The notes under the pieces were generated by a model. It saw only the letters and a program-made list of their open reading frames with translations. It was not told where the DNA came from and searched no databases. Position numbers and translations under genes: made by a program. Shown piece by piece: positions 41,853 to 51,579 of a stretch of DNA of 64,000 bases. Source of the DNA: Hyphomonadaceae bacterium (GTDB lineage Bacteria > Pseudomonadota > Alphaproteobacteria > Caulobacterales > Hyphomonadaceae); contig JALHLR010000005.1 in assembly GCA_022844475.1 (NCBI GenBank), forward strand, positions 62,001 through 126,000. Direction: 5' to 3'. Numbering within the stretch: the first letter of the stretch is position 1; each line of letters begins with the position of its first letter.

Positions 41853-42963
41853 TCTTCGGCGCCGGCTTGTTCGGCGCGGCGCCGAGCGCTTCGTTCACGG
41901 CGTCCGCCAACAGGCGGAACGCTTCGGCGGCGCTGGATGCGCCGGTCGCCGCGGGCACGCCGGCGTCGCCGCCTTCGCGCAGTGCAGGCAGGATGGGCAG
42001 GGCGCCAAGGAAGGGCACGCCAAGTTCGGCAGCTGTGCGCTCTGCGCCGCCCTTGCCGAAGATGTAGGCGCGCGATCCGTCGGGCTGCTCGAACCACGCC
42101 ATGTTCTCGATCACGCCCAGCACAGGCACTGCCGTTTTGCGGAACATGCCGACGCCGCGCCGTACGTCGGCCAGGGCCACTTCCTGAGGCGTCGAGACGA
42201 TCACCGCGCCATCGAGCGGCAGCTTCTGCACCAGCGTCAGCTGCACCTCGCCCGTGCCCGGCGGCGTGTCGATGAACAACAGGTCGAGATCGCCCCAGTC
42301 GGTATCGGTGATCAGCTGGCTCACCGCAGACATCACCATCGGTCCGCGCCAGACCACCGCCTGGTCCGGATCGACCAGATAGCCAATCGACATGCTGGCA
42401 AGGCCATGCGCCATCACCGGCTGCATCCGCTTGCCCTTCACATCGGGCTTGACGCCAACCGTACCAAGCATGGTCGGCAACGATGGCCCGAATACATCGG
42501 CATCAAGCAAGCCGACACGAAGTCCGCTACGTGCCGCGGCCACGGCGAGGTTCACGGCGACGGTGGATTTCCCGACGCCGCCCTTGGCCGACGCGACTGC
42601 GATGATCCCACGTGCAGGGCGCACGATCGGAGTTTGTCCCGGCGGCGGGGCAGGGACAGGTCGCGAGGCTGGCGTCGCAGGCACGCTGCGTGCGCCGGTT
42701 GTCACTTCAGCTGTCAGGACAGCGGTCACCGTGCTCACGCCCGGCGCGCGCGCCGCCGCGGCTTCGGCGGCCTTGCGCAGCGGCTCGTCCGAAGCGCCCG
42801 CCGCTGTCTCGATCACGAAGCCGACCTTGCCGTCCGGCCGCACGACCAGCCCGCTGACACGACCGGAGGTGATAAGGCCCTTGCCGCTGACAGGATCCTT
42901 GACGGCGTCGAGCGCGGCGCGAACGCGCTGTTCAAGACCGGGTGTGTCGCTGGGCGAGGGCAT
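41839..42963 (-). CDS. Mrp/NBP35 family P-loop ATPase (Fe-S cluster carrier)
   Basis: The protein has 374 residues from ATG 42963. An N-terminal MIP18-like domain (about 1-75) is followed by the deviant Walker A SAKGGVGKSTVAVNLA, the switch GLLDADVFGPSLPTM and the Walker B LLFIDTPPGTGEVQLT. Mrp/ApbC proteins load Fe-S clusters. The usual CxxC near the end is not seen (the region reads ENMAWFEQPDGSRAYIFGKGG), which is found in some family members. A longer ORF to 43056 would overlap the glycosyltransferase. Confidence 0.92.
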   Translation of the reverse strand: MPSPSDTPGLEQRVRAALDAVKDPVSGKGLITSGRVSGLVVRPDGKVGFVIETAAGASDEPLRKAAEAAAARAPGVSTVTAVLTAEVTTGARSVPATPASRPVPAPPPGQTPIVRPARGIIAVASAKGGVGKSTVAVNLAVAAARSGLRVGLLDADVFGPSLPTMLGTVGVKPDVKGKRMQPVMAHGLASMSIGYLVDPDQAVVWRGPMVMSAVSQLITDTDWGDLDLLFIDTPPGTGEVQLTLVQKLPLDGAVIVSTPQEVALADVRRGVGMFRKTAVPVLGVIENMAWFEQPDGSRAYIFGKGGAERTAAELGVPFLGALPILPALREGGDAGVPAATGASSAAEAFRLLADAVNEALGAAPNKPAPKIIFE

Positions 42964-43004
42964 AGTCGGAGACGCTTCAAGCAGGCGGGTTTGGCGCTCT
43001 GCTA

Positions 43005-44021
43005 TCAGGCTTTCCCGGCGGCGGCAAAGCGGCCACCGATCATCCTTGCAAGGCACCGGAAGATATGGGGCGTCTGGCGCGGGTCCTTCAGCACTACGCC
43101 GATAGCGTGAACAGGTTGTCCGCCTTTAAGCGCTGCCATGAAATCGATCCATGCAATCCGCGAGCGCGTGGTGAACCGATGGCGCCTCACGGTTGCCGCG
43201 TCGTCCTTCGAGAGCCGACCTGACGCGAGCAGGCGATCATCGCTGGCCTCGAGCGCGCCCAGTTCCCTCCGGCCGTGATTGAGCGACAGGGAGTTGCCTC
43301 GCATCACGCTGACATAGCCGGCCCACGGTACAAGCCGCATCCTGCCCCCAAGGCTGAGCGCGCGGGCATAGAGGTCGTAATCCTCGCCCAGCCGCATAGC
43401 CTCGTCATAGACAAGGCCATGCCTCTCGAGGAAGTCGCGGCGCATCAGGGGCTTCAGAAAACCCATCTCGCGGCGCAGGCGCGAAGCCTTCGTGACATTG
43501 CTCTCGACAAAGGCGCCGAACGAAACGTCGAAGGCGGCAGGCTGTTTACGGAACCAGAGCACCTTGCCGACGGTTAGCGGCTCGCCTTCGGGCACCTGCA
43601 GCAGGTCGTCGGCGATAAGATCGTGGCCCGCGCCGGTAAGCTCAAGCAGTTTCCCTAGCCTTCCCGGCTGCATGAAGTCGTCTGAATCGAGGACGCAGAT
43701 CCACGGCGCGCAGCTGGCGGCGATCGCAGCGTTCCGGGCGGCTGCGGGTCCTGCGTTCCGGTTGAGCGCGAAAACCTTTAGCCGCCCCGATCCGTCATCG
43801 ACTGCGCGCGCGGCGCTGAGAGTCGCTTCTCCGTCTGCCGATGCGTCGTCCACCACGATCACTTCGGCCGCTTCCGGCTGCGCCAACGCGCTGCCGACGG
43901 CGCGCCCGATCGTCGCGGCAGCGCGCCAGGCGGCGATCACAACGGTTACGGTTTGCCTCGAAGCCGGCCGCGCGCGGTCGCCTTCAACGTCGCGGACCAT
44001 TGTGAATAAGGTGTCCAGCAT
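43005..44021 (-). CDS. Family 2 glycosyltransferase
   Basis: The protein has about 338 residues. The GT-A fold shows VTVVIAAWRAAATIGRAVGS, VIVVDDASADGEAT, NRNAGPAAARNAAI and the DxD-type ICVLDSDDFMQPGRL, then RLGEDYDLYARAL. These define GT2 transferases acting on cell-surface sugars; donor and acceptor are unknown. ATG 44000 is an alternative start. Confidence 0.9.
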   Translation of the reverse strand: MLDTLFTMVRDVEGDRARPASRQTVTVVIAAWRAAATIGRAVGSALAQPEAAEVIVVDDASADGEATLSAARAVDDGSGRLKVFALNRNAGPAAARNAAIAASCAPWICVLDSDDFMQPGRLGKLLELTGAGHDLIADDLLQVPEGEPLTVGKVLWFRKQPAAFDVSFGAFVESNVTKASRLRREMGFLKPLMRRDFLERHGLVYDEAMRLGEDYDLYARALSLGGRMRLVPWAGYVSVMRGNSLSLNHGRRELGALEASDDRLLASGRLSKDDAATVRRHRFTTRSRIAWIDFMAALKGGQPVHAIGVVLKDPRQTPHIFRCLARMIGGRFAAAGKA

Positions 44022-44259
44022 GCAGTAAAGACTGCAAGAAGGCCGCCAGACCTGCCCAATACCCACCCGGCAAGTAATACCGGTTACCCAACTTGGTCGG
44101 CGATAAGTCTTCGGCAGGCAGAATCACGTGTTCGTCATGCCGAAATACAATCGCGCGACGGGGGAAACTGACTTATTGCGTGGGCTTGAAGGCGCTTTAA
44201 TGCGTGCTCAACTACAATGCGACAGAAATCTCCCTAACAACGCCAGCAAGGAGGGCCCT

Positions 44260-45444
44260 ATGCCCTGGAACGACAACAAGGGCAGTGGGGGCGGTGGCCC
44301 CTGGGGCGGCGGCGGTTCAGGGTCTGGCGGCGGCAATGGCGATAGCCCTTGGGGCAGGCCAGGCGGCGGACAGGGTGGCCAGAAACCGCCGGGCGGCCCG
44401 GCCGGCGGCGCGAAGGATCGCCCCGACCTCGAAGACACGCTTCGCCGCATGCAGGAACGCTTTCGTCGCAAGGGCGGTGGCGGCAATGGCAGCGGCACGG
44501 GTGGCGGCGCAGGTCGCGGCGGCCGCGGCTTCGGCGTGACCGGTCTTGTGATCCTTCTCGTCATTGCCCTGGTCGGCTGGGCCTTCACCGGCATCTATCA
44601 GGTTGACGAGCGCCAGCGCGCCGTCGTGCTCCGTTTCGGGACGTTCGCGCGCTTCGAGGACCCAGGCTTCAAGGTGCGCCTGCCGAGCCCGATCGAGCAG
44701 CACTACATCGTCGAGGTAAACACCGAGAAGCGCACGGCCATCGGCGGCGAAGAACAGTCCAACCTCATGCTGACCGGCGACGAAAACATCGTCGACATCG
44801 GCTTTGTCATCAACTGGCGTATCTACGATCCACGCAAATACCTGTTCAACGTGGTCGATGAAGAGGGCGGTCGCAACGTGCTGATCGAACAGATTGGCGA
44901 GAGCGCGATGCGCGAGATCGTCGGCACGTCGGCCTTCGAGCCGATCACCACCGGCGACCGTACCGGCGTCGAGACCCGCGTGCGGGCGTTGATGCAGCAG
45001 ACGCTCAACTCCTACGACTCCGGTGTCGAAATCATCTCGATCGCCATCGGCAAAGCGACGGCTCCGGACGAAGTTGCTGAAGTTCAGCGTCAGGTCTCCG
45101 GCGCCGAACAGAACAAGGCCAAGCGCGAAGCCGACGCCATCGCTCACCGCAACCGGGTCGTGCCCCAGGCCGAAGGCCAGGCGCGCGCTCGACTGCAGCA
45201 GGCGGAAGGCTACAAGACCGCCCGCGTCTCCGAGGCGCGCGGTGAAGCCGACCGCTTCAACCTGATCTACGACGAATACCGTGCGGCTCCGCGCGTCACG
45301 CGGGAACGCATGTTCCTCGAGATGATGGAAACTGTGCTGGGCCGGACGGACAACGTCATTCTCGACAACAAGTCAGGCGCGGTCCCGGTCATTCCGCTGG
45401 ACGTGCTACGTGGACGCCAGCCGGCGCCGACGACGGGACAATAG
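44260..45444 (+). CDS. hflK: HflK: FtsH protease modulator subunit
   Basis: The protein has 394 residues from ATG 44260, which has AAGGAGG upstream. A Gly-rich cytosolic N-terminus of about 90 residues comes first, then a membrane helix (GVTGLVILLVIALVGWAFTG) and the SPFH/PHB domain (VDERQRAVVLRFGTFARFEDPG). A coiled region rich in Ala/Arg/Glu (QAEGQARARLQQAEGYKTAR) follows. With HflC it forms the complex that surrounds FtsH. hflC follows three bases after the stop. Confidence 0.95.
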   Translation: MPWNDNKGSGGGGPWGGGGSGSGGGNGDSPWGRPGGGQGGQKPPGGPAGGAKDRPDLEDTLRRMQERFRRKGGGGNGSGTGGGAGRGGRGFGVTGLVILLVIALVGWAFTGIYQVDERQRAVVLRFGTFARFEDPGFKVRLPSPIEQHYIVEVNTEKRTAIGGEEQSNLMLTGDENIVDIGFVINWRIYDPRKYLFNVVDEEGGRNVLIEQIGESAMREIVGTSAFEPITTGDRTGVETRVRALMQQTLNSYDSGVEIISIAIGKATAPDEVAEVQRQVSGAEQNKAKREADAIAHRNRVVPQAEGQARARLQQAEGYKTARVSEARGEADRFNLIYDEYRAAPRVTRERMFLEMMETVLGRTDNVILDNKSGAVPVIPLDVLRGRQPAPTTGQ

Positions 45445-45446
45445 TC

Positions 45447-46337
45447 ATGCAACAACGCACCCTTGTTATCGGCGGGATTATCGCAGCTATCGCGCTGATC
45501 ATCCTCGCCAACGCCCTGTACATCGTGCCTGTCGACAAGCAGGCGATCGTCATCCGCGTCGGCTCGGCGCAGTATACGGTCAACGCGAGCGAAAAGAGCG
45601 AGTTGCCCAACTACGGCGCTGGGCTTCACCTGAAGATTCCGCTGGTCGACGATGTTCGCTTCTACGAGAAGCGCAACCTCGGCTATGATCTGGATGCCGC
45701 CGAAGTCATCGCGGCCGACCAGCAGCGACTGAATGTCGACGCCATCGCCCGCTGGCGGATCAAGAATCCGCTCCAGTACTTCCGTGCAGCTGGCGGGAAC
45801 GGCGAGCAGCAGCTTGGTCTCCGCTTTACCGCCGCCCTGCGCGGGGAACTCGGCAAGGTCTCGCAGCCTGACATCATCGCTGGCCAGCGCGCCACGTTGA
45901 TGCAGCGCGTGCGCACCGCATTGCAGGCACAGATGAACACGCTCGGCATCGAGATCATCGATGTCCGCATCCGCCAGGCCGACCTGCCGGAAGCGAACTC
46001 GCAGCGGGTCTATGACCGCATGAAATCGCAGCTGCAGCAGAAGATCAGCCAGTACAACGCGGAAGGCGAAGGCCTGTTTGCCTCGATCACCGCGGAAGCG
46101 GATGCGCAGGCGCGGGTCATCGTCGCCGAAGCGGAACAGAAGGCGCAGGTGCTTGAAGGCGAAGGCGATGCCGAGCGCAACCGGATCTTTGCCGCCGCCT
46201 ATGGCAAGGACGCGGAGTTCTTCGCTTTCTACCGCTCGCTGCTCGCCTACGAGAACTCGATCAAGGCGGGCACGCCCTTCGTGCTTTCGCCCGACAGCGA
46301 ATTCTTCAAATACATGCGCGGCTCGACCCCACGCTGA
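45447..46337 (+). CDS. hflC: HflC: FtsH protease modulator subunit
   Basis: The 296-residue partner of HflK has an N-terminal membrane anchor (TLVIGGIIAAIALIILANAL). The SPFH domain begins IVPVDKQAIVIRVGSAQYTV; the coiled segment includes ASITAEADAQARVIVAEAEQ, and the C-terminus ends DSEFFKYMRGSTPR. It is translated directly after hflK. Confidence 0.95.
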   Translation: MQQRTLVIGGIIAAIALIILANALYIVPVDKQAIVIRVGSAQYTVNASEKSELPNYGAGLHLKIPLVDDVRFYEKRNLGYDLDAAEVIAADQQRLNVDAIARWRIKNPLQYFRAAGGNGEQQLGLRFTAALRGELGKVSQPDIIAGQRATLMQRVRTALQAQMNTLGIEIIDVRIRQADLPEANSQRVYDRMKSQLQQKISQYNAEGEGLFASITAEADAQARVIVAEAEQKAQVLEGEGDAERNRIFAAAYGKDAEFFAFYRSLLAYENSIKAGTPFVLSPDSEFFKYMRGSTPR

Positions 46338-46361
46338 TCTGGCGATTGACGTCTGAAACTG

Positions 46362-46391
46362 AAAGGCCCGCTCGCGTCGAGCGGGCCTTTT
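46362..46391. terminator. Shared terminator between hflC and the ald operon
   Basis: AAAGGCCCGCTCG and CGAGCGGGCCTTTT form a 13-pair stem around CGT. T residues follow on the plus strand and AAAGG precedes, so it can serve both convergent transcripts. Confidence 0.85.
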
Positions 46392-46401
46392 CGTTTCACG
46401 C

Positions 46402-46854
46402 CTACCGCTGTTTCTTTGGCTCGGTCGGCAGCTCCGCAAATTCCTGCTCGCTCAGGATCGCGTTCTCGACGATCAGCCAGTCGCCATCCTCACGCTGGCT
46501 GAGTTCGACCGTGAAGACATCGCCGAGGTCTGACTTCGCAACGCCTACGACTGCATCACGGCCTTCATAGCGTGGCCCATCGACCTTGCCGCCTTCGCGA
46601 GCGATCAGCTGCACCATCTCCGGCGCAAAAATGCCCTGCCATGCTGTGCTGTCAGGGCCATCGGCGAGCGCGTCCTTGATCGCCTCCATGTTGACCTGGT
46701 CCACCAGCGGCAGCATGCGTGCGAGGTCCTTGCCGTTGTAGGCGTCAACGAAGGCGCGCGCGACAGACACTGGGTCCTTCATGTCAGGTGGCTCCTGCTC
46801 GCCGCCGCAGGCGGCGAGGACGGCGATGACAGCGACGGCAATCCAGGACCTCAT
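46402..46854 (-). CDS. Small lipoprotein with an NTF2/SnoaL-like region
   Basis: The 150-residue protein has the lipobox signal SWIAVAVIAVLAACGG. The segment DPVSVARAFVDAYNGKDLARML resembles the opening helix of NTF2-like or DUF4878-type domains, followed by beta-rich VGVAKSDLGDVFTVELSQRE. ATG overlaps the stop of ald (ATGA), so they are co-translated, an unusual partner for a cytosolic enzyme. Confidence 0.8.
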   Translation of the reverse strand: MRSWIAVAVIAVLAACGGEQEPPDMKDPVSVARAFVDAYNGKDLARMLPLVDQVNMEAIKDALADGPDSTAWQGIFAPEMVQLIAREGGKVDGPRYEGRDAVVGVAKSDLGDVFTVELSQREDGDWLIVENAILSEQEFAELPTEPKKQR

Positions 46855-47966
46855 GCCGCCAGCCAGGCCGGCTTTGCGAAGGGCAGGTCGAGATCGCGCG
46901 CGACGGCGGCGTGGGCGATCTTGCCTTCGGCGACGTTGAGGCCTTCCGCCAGATGTTTGTCCGCCTTCAGCGCCGCTCTCGCGCCCTTGTTGGCAAGGTC
47001 GAGGGTGAAGGGCAGCGTGACGTTGTTGAGGGCATAAGTGGAGGTGCGAGGCACGGCGCCAGGCATGTTGGCGACGCAATAGTGCAGGATGCCGTCGACC
47101 TCATAAATCGGGTCATCGTGTGTGGTCGGCCGCGATGTCTCGAAGCAGCCGCCCTGGTCGATCGAGATATCGACCAGAACGGTGCCGGGCCGCATCTTCT
47201 TCAGGTGCTCGCGCGTGATCAGTTTGGGCGCCGATGCCCCCGGGATCAGCACCGCGCCGATTACAAGGTCGGCCTCGATCACGGCACGGTCGATGGCCGC
47301 CTGTGTTGCATAGATGGTGTCGACTGCGCCGGCGAACTGCACGTCGAGTTCTTCAAGGCGCGGCATCGAGCGGTCGAACACCGTGACGTTGGCGCGCGCG
47401 CCATTCGCCATCTCTGCTGCATGTACGCCTGCGACGCCGCCGCCGAGGATGACCACATTGGCCGGCGGCACGCCGGGTACGCCGCCGAGCAGCAGGCCGC
47501 GGCCTCGTTGCGTCTTCATCAGCGCATAGGCGCCGACATTGATCGACATGCGCCCGGCGACCTGGCTCATCGGCTGCAGCAGGGGCAGGCGACCGGCAGC
47601 GTTGGTCACCGTCTCGTAGGCGATGCAGGTCGCGCCGGACTTGATCAGCGCCTCGGCCTGGGGCTTGTCAGCGGCGAGGTGAAGATAGGTGAACAGCGTA
47701 TGATGCGGCTTCAGCATCGCGCACTCGACAGCTTGCGGCTCCTTCACCTTCACGATCATTTCGGTGGCTGTGAACACCTCAGCTGCAGTATCGAGCATCC
47801 TCGCGCCTGCCCGCACATAGTCAGCATCGCTCGCGCCGAGGCCGAGCCCTGCACTCGTCTGCACGAACACGTCGTGGCCTGCCCGCGTCAGCTCCATCAC
47901 GCTCTCGGGCGTCAGGCCCACGCGGTATTCCTGGGTCTTGATCTCCTTTGGAACGCCGATCTTCAT
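46851..47966 (-). CDS. ald: Alanine dehydrogenase
   Basis: The 371-residue NAD enzyme interconverts alanine and pyruvate plus ammonia. Motifs are MKIGVPKEIKTQEYRVGLTP at the N-terminus, MLKPHHTLFTYLHLAADKP, the Rossmann motif VVILGGGVAGVHAAEMA, and VLVDISIDQGGCFETSRPTT. GAGGAG lies upstream of the ATG. It is followed by the overlapping lipoprotein gene. Confidence 0.96.
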   Translation of the reverse strand: MKIGVPKEIKTQEYRVGLTPESVMELTRAGHDVFVQTSAGLGLGASDADYVRAGARMLDTAAEVFTATEMIVKVKEPQAVECAMLKPHHTLFTYLHLAADKPQAEALIKSGATCIAYETVTNAAGRLPLLQPMSQVAGRMSINVGAYALMKTQRGRGLLLGGVPGVPPANVVILGGGVAGVHAAEMANGARANVTVFDRSMPRLEELDVQFAGAVDTIYATQAAIDRAVIEADLVIGAVLIPGASAPKLITREHLKKMRPGTVLVDISIDQGGCFETSRPTTHDDPIYEVDGILHYCVANMPGAVPRTSTYALNNVTLPFTLDLANKGARAALKADKHLAEGLNVAEGKIAHAAVARDLDLPFAKPAWLAA

Positions 47967-48100
47967 GCCGATCTCCTCAGGCTTTGAAGCTGCTTATGCC
48001 AGAATCCACCAGACAGCCGCCAGAGCGCTGCGTGGTCAGTTCTGCCTATTTCAGGCGCGGCTCTGTACATGGCGCGCAAAAAGCAGTTTTCCGCGGCTTG

Positions 48101-49042
48101 TCAGCGTGGAGGCAGACCGCGGATGAAGGCGAGAAGATGCTGCACCGTCTGATCGGGCAGCTGTTCCATCGGCAGGTGTCCGCCCTCGGGATAAGTGACG
48201 AGATATGCATCGGGGATGGCGCGGGCAAGTGCACGGCCGTTGGCAGGCGGGATCAACGCATCTTTCTCGCCGACCATCACAAGTGTCGGCGTGCGGATGG
48301 TCGCGAAGGACGCCGGGGTCCACGGCCTCTCAGGTTGCGAGCGCTGCGTCAGCAGCACGTCGCGATGTCCTTCGCCCATGGCAAGCTCGGCGTAGCGATC
48401 GACAACGGCGTCGGTGACAAGCGCTTCCTCGACATAGGCGGACTTGAGTCCGCCACCGACCACAATGCGCGGGTCCACCAGCTTCAGAAGGAAGCGTCCG
48501 GCCTCGTTGTTCAGGACGGAGAAGCCTCCAGGTGCGCCGCCGCCTTGCCCCGGCCAACCGGCGGGCGAGACGAGGACCAGCCCCTGCAGGCGCGCCGAAT
48601 GCTCCATCGCGTAGGCCATCGAAACGGCGCCGCCCATCGAGTTGCCGGCGAGCACGAAGCGATCGATTCCGAGGTGGTCGGCAAGATCCTCAACCAGCTG
48701 CGCGTTCCCTTCAATCGTTGCGCGATAGCCAGGGGGCGTCTGCGTCAGTCCGTGGCCGGGCAGGTCGATGGCGACAAGGCGATAGTCGCCAGCGAGACGA
48801 TCGATCCAGGGACGCCAGGCGTGCACGGACGCGGCGAAGCCATGCACCAGGATGAGTGTGCGTCCGCCGCGCTTGCCTTCATCCGTATAATGAACACGCA
48901 CGCCGGCCGATGGCTCAAAGGTTCGCGAGGTGGGCAAGCCATACTGCAGCTGAAGCTCGGCGATCGGAATCTCGCGCGTTGCGCATGCTCCGGACGGAAG
49001 GCAGGCAAGTGCAATTGCGGAAAGGGTCTGCCAGAGTTTCAT
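48101..49042 (-). CDS. Alpha/beta hydrolase, exported
   Basis: The protein has 313 residues from ATG 49042, with a signal-like N-terminus LWQTLSAIALACLPSGACA that also fits a lipobox (ending in Cys). The hydrolase core has LILVHGFAASVHAWRPWIDR, the nucleophile elbow FVLAGNSMGGAVSMAYAMEH, an acid in VMVGEKDALIPPANG and the histidine in YPEGGHLPMEQLP. Substrate unknown. Confidence 0.9.
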   Translation of the reverse strand: MKLWQTLSAIALACLPSGACATREIPIAELQLQYGLPTSRTFEPSAGVRVHYTDEGKRGGRTLILVHGFAASVHAWRPWIDRLAGDYRLVAIDLPGHGLTQTPPGYRATIEGNAQLVEDLADHLGIDRFVLAGNSMGGAVSMAYAMEHSARLQGLVLVSPAGWPGQGGGAPGGFSVLNNEAGRFLLKLVDPRIVVGGGLKSAYVEEALVTDAVVDRYAELAMGEGHRDVLLTQRSQPERPWTPASFATIRTPTLVMVGEKDALIPPANGRALARAIPDAYLVTYPEGGHLPMEQLPDQTVQHLLAFIRGLPPR

Positions 49043-49184
49043 GCTGTGTTTCCAGGTGCGCGATCGTCTACGCGCGTGGTGCGAGGCTGGATTACGCACG
49101 AATCTCCACCATGCGGCAACTCGGCGCGGAGCCTATCGTGCGCGGCGTACTAAGCTATGGCGTGATGGCAGGGTTGGACGCCGG

Positions 49185-49760
49185 ATGACGACGCAGGTTC
49201 ACGTAGCGCCTTTGCGCGCCTGGCTGGCAGAGCGCCCGACCGCCTGGCGCATCGGCGCGGTGCTGATCGGGAGCTGGCTGATTGCTGCCTCCTCCTGGAT
49301 GTCGGCCCCGATGTATCCGGTGCCTATGACGATGCAGACCTTTGCGGTCCTCCTGGTGGCCGGCATGGCTGGCGCGCGGCTCGGCTTTGCGATCGTGGTA
49401 ACCTGGCTGACGCAGGCGGCGCTCGGCCTGCCAGTCCTTGCCGACGGCGAGGGCGGACTCGACCCCTTCTCTGGACCGACGGCGGGATATCTCGCGGGCT
49501 TTGCGCTCGCAGCCTTCGTTTGCGGCTGGCTGACAGAGCAGCCGCTCTTGCGCGCGTGTGCGCCGATGCTGGCGGTGTTCCTTGCAGGCCATGGGCTGAT
49601 CCTCGCTTGCGGCTGGGCGCGTCTGTCGATGTTGATCGGCGCAGAGCCGGCATTCGCGTCGGGCGTCTGGCCGTTCGTGACCGGCGCCGTGCTGAAGTCG
49701 CTGCTTGCGGTTGCGGTCGTGAAGCTGGCCGAGCCGCGTATCCGCGCGATGCAGACCTAG
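49185..49760 (+). CDS. bioY: BioY: biotin transporter
   Basis: The 191-residue S-component has six hydrophobic segments and the BioY hallmark APMYPVPMTMQTFAVLLVAG, then FSGPTAGYLAGFALAAFVCG. BioY imports biotin alone or with an ECF module; no ECF ATPase is in the window. Its stop overlaps the antiporter stop tail-to-tail. Confidence 0.93.
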   Translation: MTTQVHVAPLRAWLAERPTAWRIGAVLIGSWLIAASSWMSAPMYPVPMTMQTFAVLLVAGMAGARLGFAIVVTWLTQAALGLPVLADGEGGLDPFSGPTAGYLAGFALAAFVCGWLTEQPLLRACAPMLAVFLAGHGLILACGWARLSMLIGAEPAFASGVWPFVTGAVLKSLLAVAVVKLAEPRIRAMQT

Positions 49761-51457
49761 GCGGCTTCGACGACAGTCCTCGGCTCGGTCGCGCTGTCGG
49801 GCAGGCCGCGCCGCTCGGCCTGGTCCTTCACCCAGGCGGTGATCCGTTCCTGATCGATGCCCAGCCGCTGCAGCAGGTCCGTCGCGAGTTCCAGTCCGCG
49901 TGGTTCGGCGTGAGCGAGGTGTGCGCGGAAGCCGAGGGCTGCGAGTTCGGCACGCTCCTGTGTCGAGCTTGCGGCGATGAAGCAGGGCTGCTCGGCGGTC
50001 GCAAGCCTGAAAGCTTCGACCGCACCGAGACCACGTGCGCCGAGCACGATTGCCTTCGATTGCCTGGCGTCGAGGCTTTCCATGATCCGGAGATCGCGCG
50101 CATCGCCGAACACCATGTCGTATCCGTCCGAGGCGGCGGCGACGAAGCGATCTGGGTCGCTGTCGACGCCGATGCACGCAATGTCGTGGTCCTGCAGTGC
50201 GTCTGCGGCGAGGCGGCCTTCGGGCGTCATGCCGAAGATCAGAACAGGATGTTCCTGCGCCACCTCTTCCGCGTCGACGACAACGTCCTTGCGGCGCTCG
50301 GCAAGGATACGCGCGATGTGCAGTCCGAGCGCGGTCCAGATTGGCGCGGCGACCAGCGTGACGGCGACCGCCGCCGTCAGCACGCCGGCCCATGCGCCAG
50401 GCATCGCGGCGGAAATCGTCGCGATTCCGACGATGACGAGGGTGAACTCCGAACCCTGCGAAAGAAGAAAGCCGAGCTGCGTCGCGCCAGGGACGGCCCA
50501 GCCGTTGAGGCGGGCTGCCGTGAACACCACCACCGTCTTGACGATGACGATGACCAGCGCGGTCGCAAGAACGGCGGGCCAGATATAGGCCATGGCAGGC
50601 AGGTTCACGCTCATGCCCACACTCATGAAGAACAGGCCGAGCAGGAGGCCGGAGAAGGGCTTCACCTCCGCCTGCACCGTATTGCGATAGGGTGTGTCGG
50701 ACAGTGCCATGCCAGCCAGGAATGCGCCTAGCGTCAGCGAGAGGTCCGCGCGCGCGGTGGCTGCGCTGGCAGCCAGCACGATGAACAGCGCGACGACAGT
50801 GAAGGTCTCGCGATTGCCGGTCGCGGCCAGCGATTCGAAGAGCGGGCGCACGACGAAGCGTCCGGCGAGGATGGCGATGGCGAGGGCGAGCACCGCCTTG
50901 CCGAGAACGATCACCACCTCGGCGCCCAGGAGATTTGGATCGCCGCCGAGCGAGGCTGCGAAAGTCAGCAGGAAGATGGCGACGATATCCTGCGCCACCA
51001 GAACGGCCGTCGCCGAGCGTCCCATCGGGCAGCCGGGCTGGTTGCGGTCAGCAAGAAGGCGCGCGACCACAGCCGTGGAGGAGAGGGCGAGCGAGACGCC
51101 GACCAGCACTGCGACGGGCCATGGAAACCCAAATGCGACCCCGATCATCGCGAAGGCCAGGCCGCACAGGATGATCTGCAGCGGCGCAAGTCCGATCATG
51201 TCGGCGCGGCGGGTGCGGATCTCCTTCAGCGAGAAATGCAGGCCGATGTCGAACAGCAGGAATACCACGCCGAGGTCGGCAAGAAAGCGTGCGGTCTCGT
51301 TGTTCTGGACGAGGCCGAAGCCGGACGGCCCGATTACGAGGCCGGCGACAAGATAGCCGACGATGGGGCTCAGCCGTGCGGCGCGCGAGGCAAGCGCCGC
51401 CGCCAGCCCCGCCCCAAGGTAGATGATGGCGGGCTGCAGGGTTTCAACAGCGGTCAT
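49757..51457 (-). CDS. Monovalent cation:proton antiporter (CPA2/Kef type) with RCK domain
   Basis: The protein has 566 residues. About twelve membrane helices run from the start, including SPIVGYLVAGLVIGPSGFG and ADLGVVFLLFDIGLHFSL. A cytosolic TrkA-N/RCK domain follows (HPVLIFGMTPEGRLAADALQ, then GVDSDPDRFVAAASDGYDMV). The second-half helix LVIVGIATISAAMPG and the EFT motif agree with Kef-like K+/H+ antiporters. ATG 51457. Confidence 0.93.
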   Translation of the reverse strand: MTAVETLQPAIIYLGAGLAAALASRAARLSPIVGYLVAGLVIGPSGFGLVQNNETARFLADLGVVFLLFDIGLHFSLKEIRTRRADMIGLAPLQIILCGLAFAMIGVAFGFPWPVAVLVGVSLALSSTAVVARLLADRNQPGCPMGRSATAVLVAQDIVAIFLLTFAASLGGDPNLLGAEVVIVLGKAVLALAIAILAGRFVVRPLFESLAATGNRETFTVVALFIVLAASAATARADLSLTLGAFLAGMALSDTPYRNTVQAEVKPFSGLLLGLFFMSVGMSVNLPAMAYIWPAVLATALVIVIVKTVVVFTAARLNGWAVPGATQLGFLLSQGSEFTLVIVGIATISAAMPGAWAGVLTAAVAVTLVAAPIWTALGLHIARILAERRKDVVVDAEEVAQEHPVLIFGMTPEGRLAADALQDHDIACIGVDSDPDRFVAAASDGYDMVFGDARDLRIMESLDARQSKAIVLGARGLGAVEAFRLATAEQPCFIAASSTQERAELAALGFRAHLAHAEPRGLELATDLLQRLGIDQERITAWVKDQAERRGLPDSATEPRTVVEAA

Positions 51458-51487
51458 GGGCCTCCGGGTACCTGCATCCAAACGGCA

Positions 51488-51515
51488 GGAGCCGCCACGT
51501 TTCCGTGGCGGCTCC
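51488..51515. terminator. Perfect 12-pair hairpin between the porin and antiporter genes
   Basis: GGAGCCGCCACG (51488-51499) pairs with CGTGGCGGCTCC (51504-51515) around TTTC. A second hairpin, GTCCCTCC/GGAGGGAC, lies at about 51557-51574, just after the porin stop. Together they probably end the porin transcript; the T-runs are short. Confidence 0.65.
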
Positions 51516-51579
51516 CATGTTTCCGACGGCAGGGCCGTCAGGCAACCGATATTTCAGTCCCTCCGGGGAGGGACGGAAA

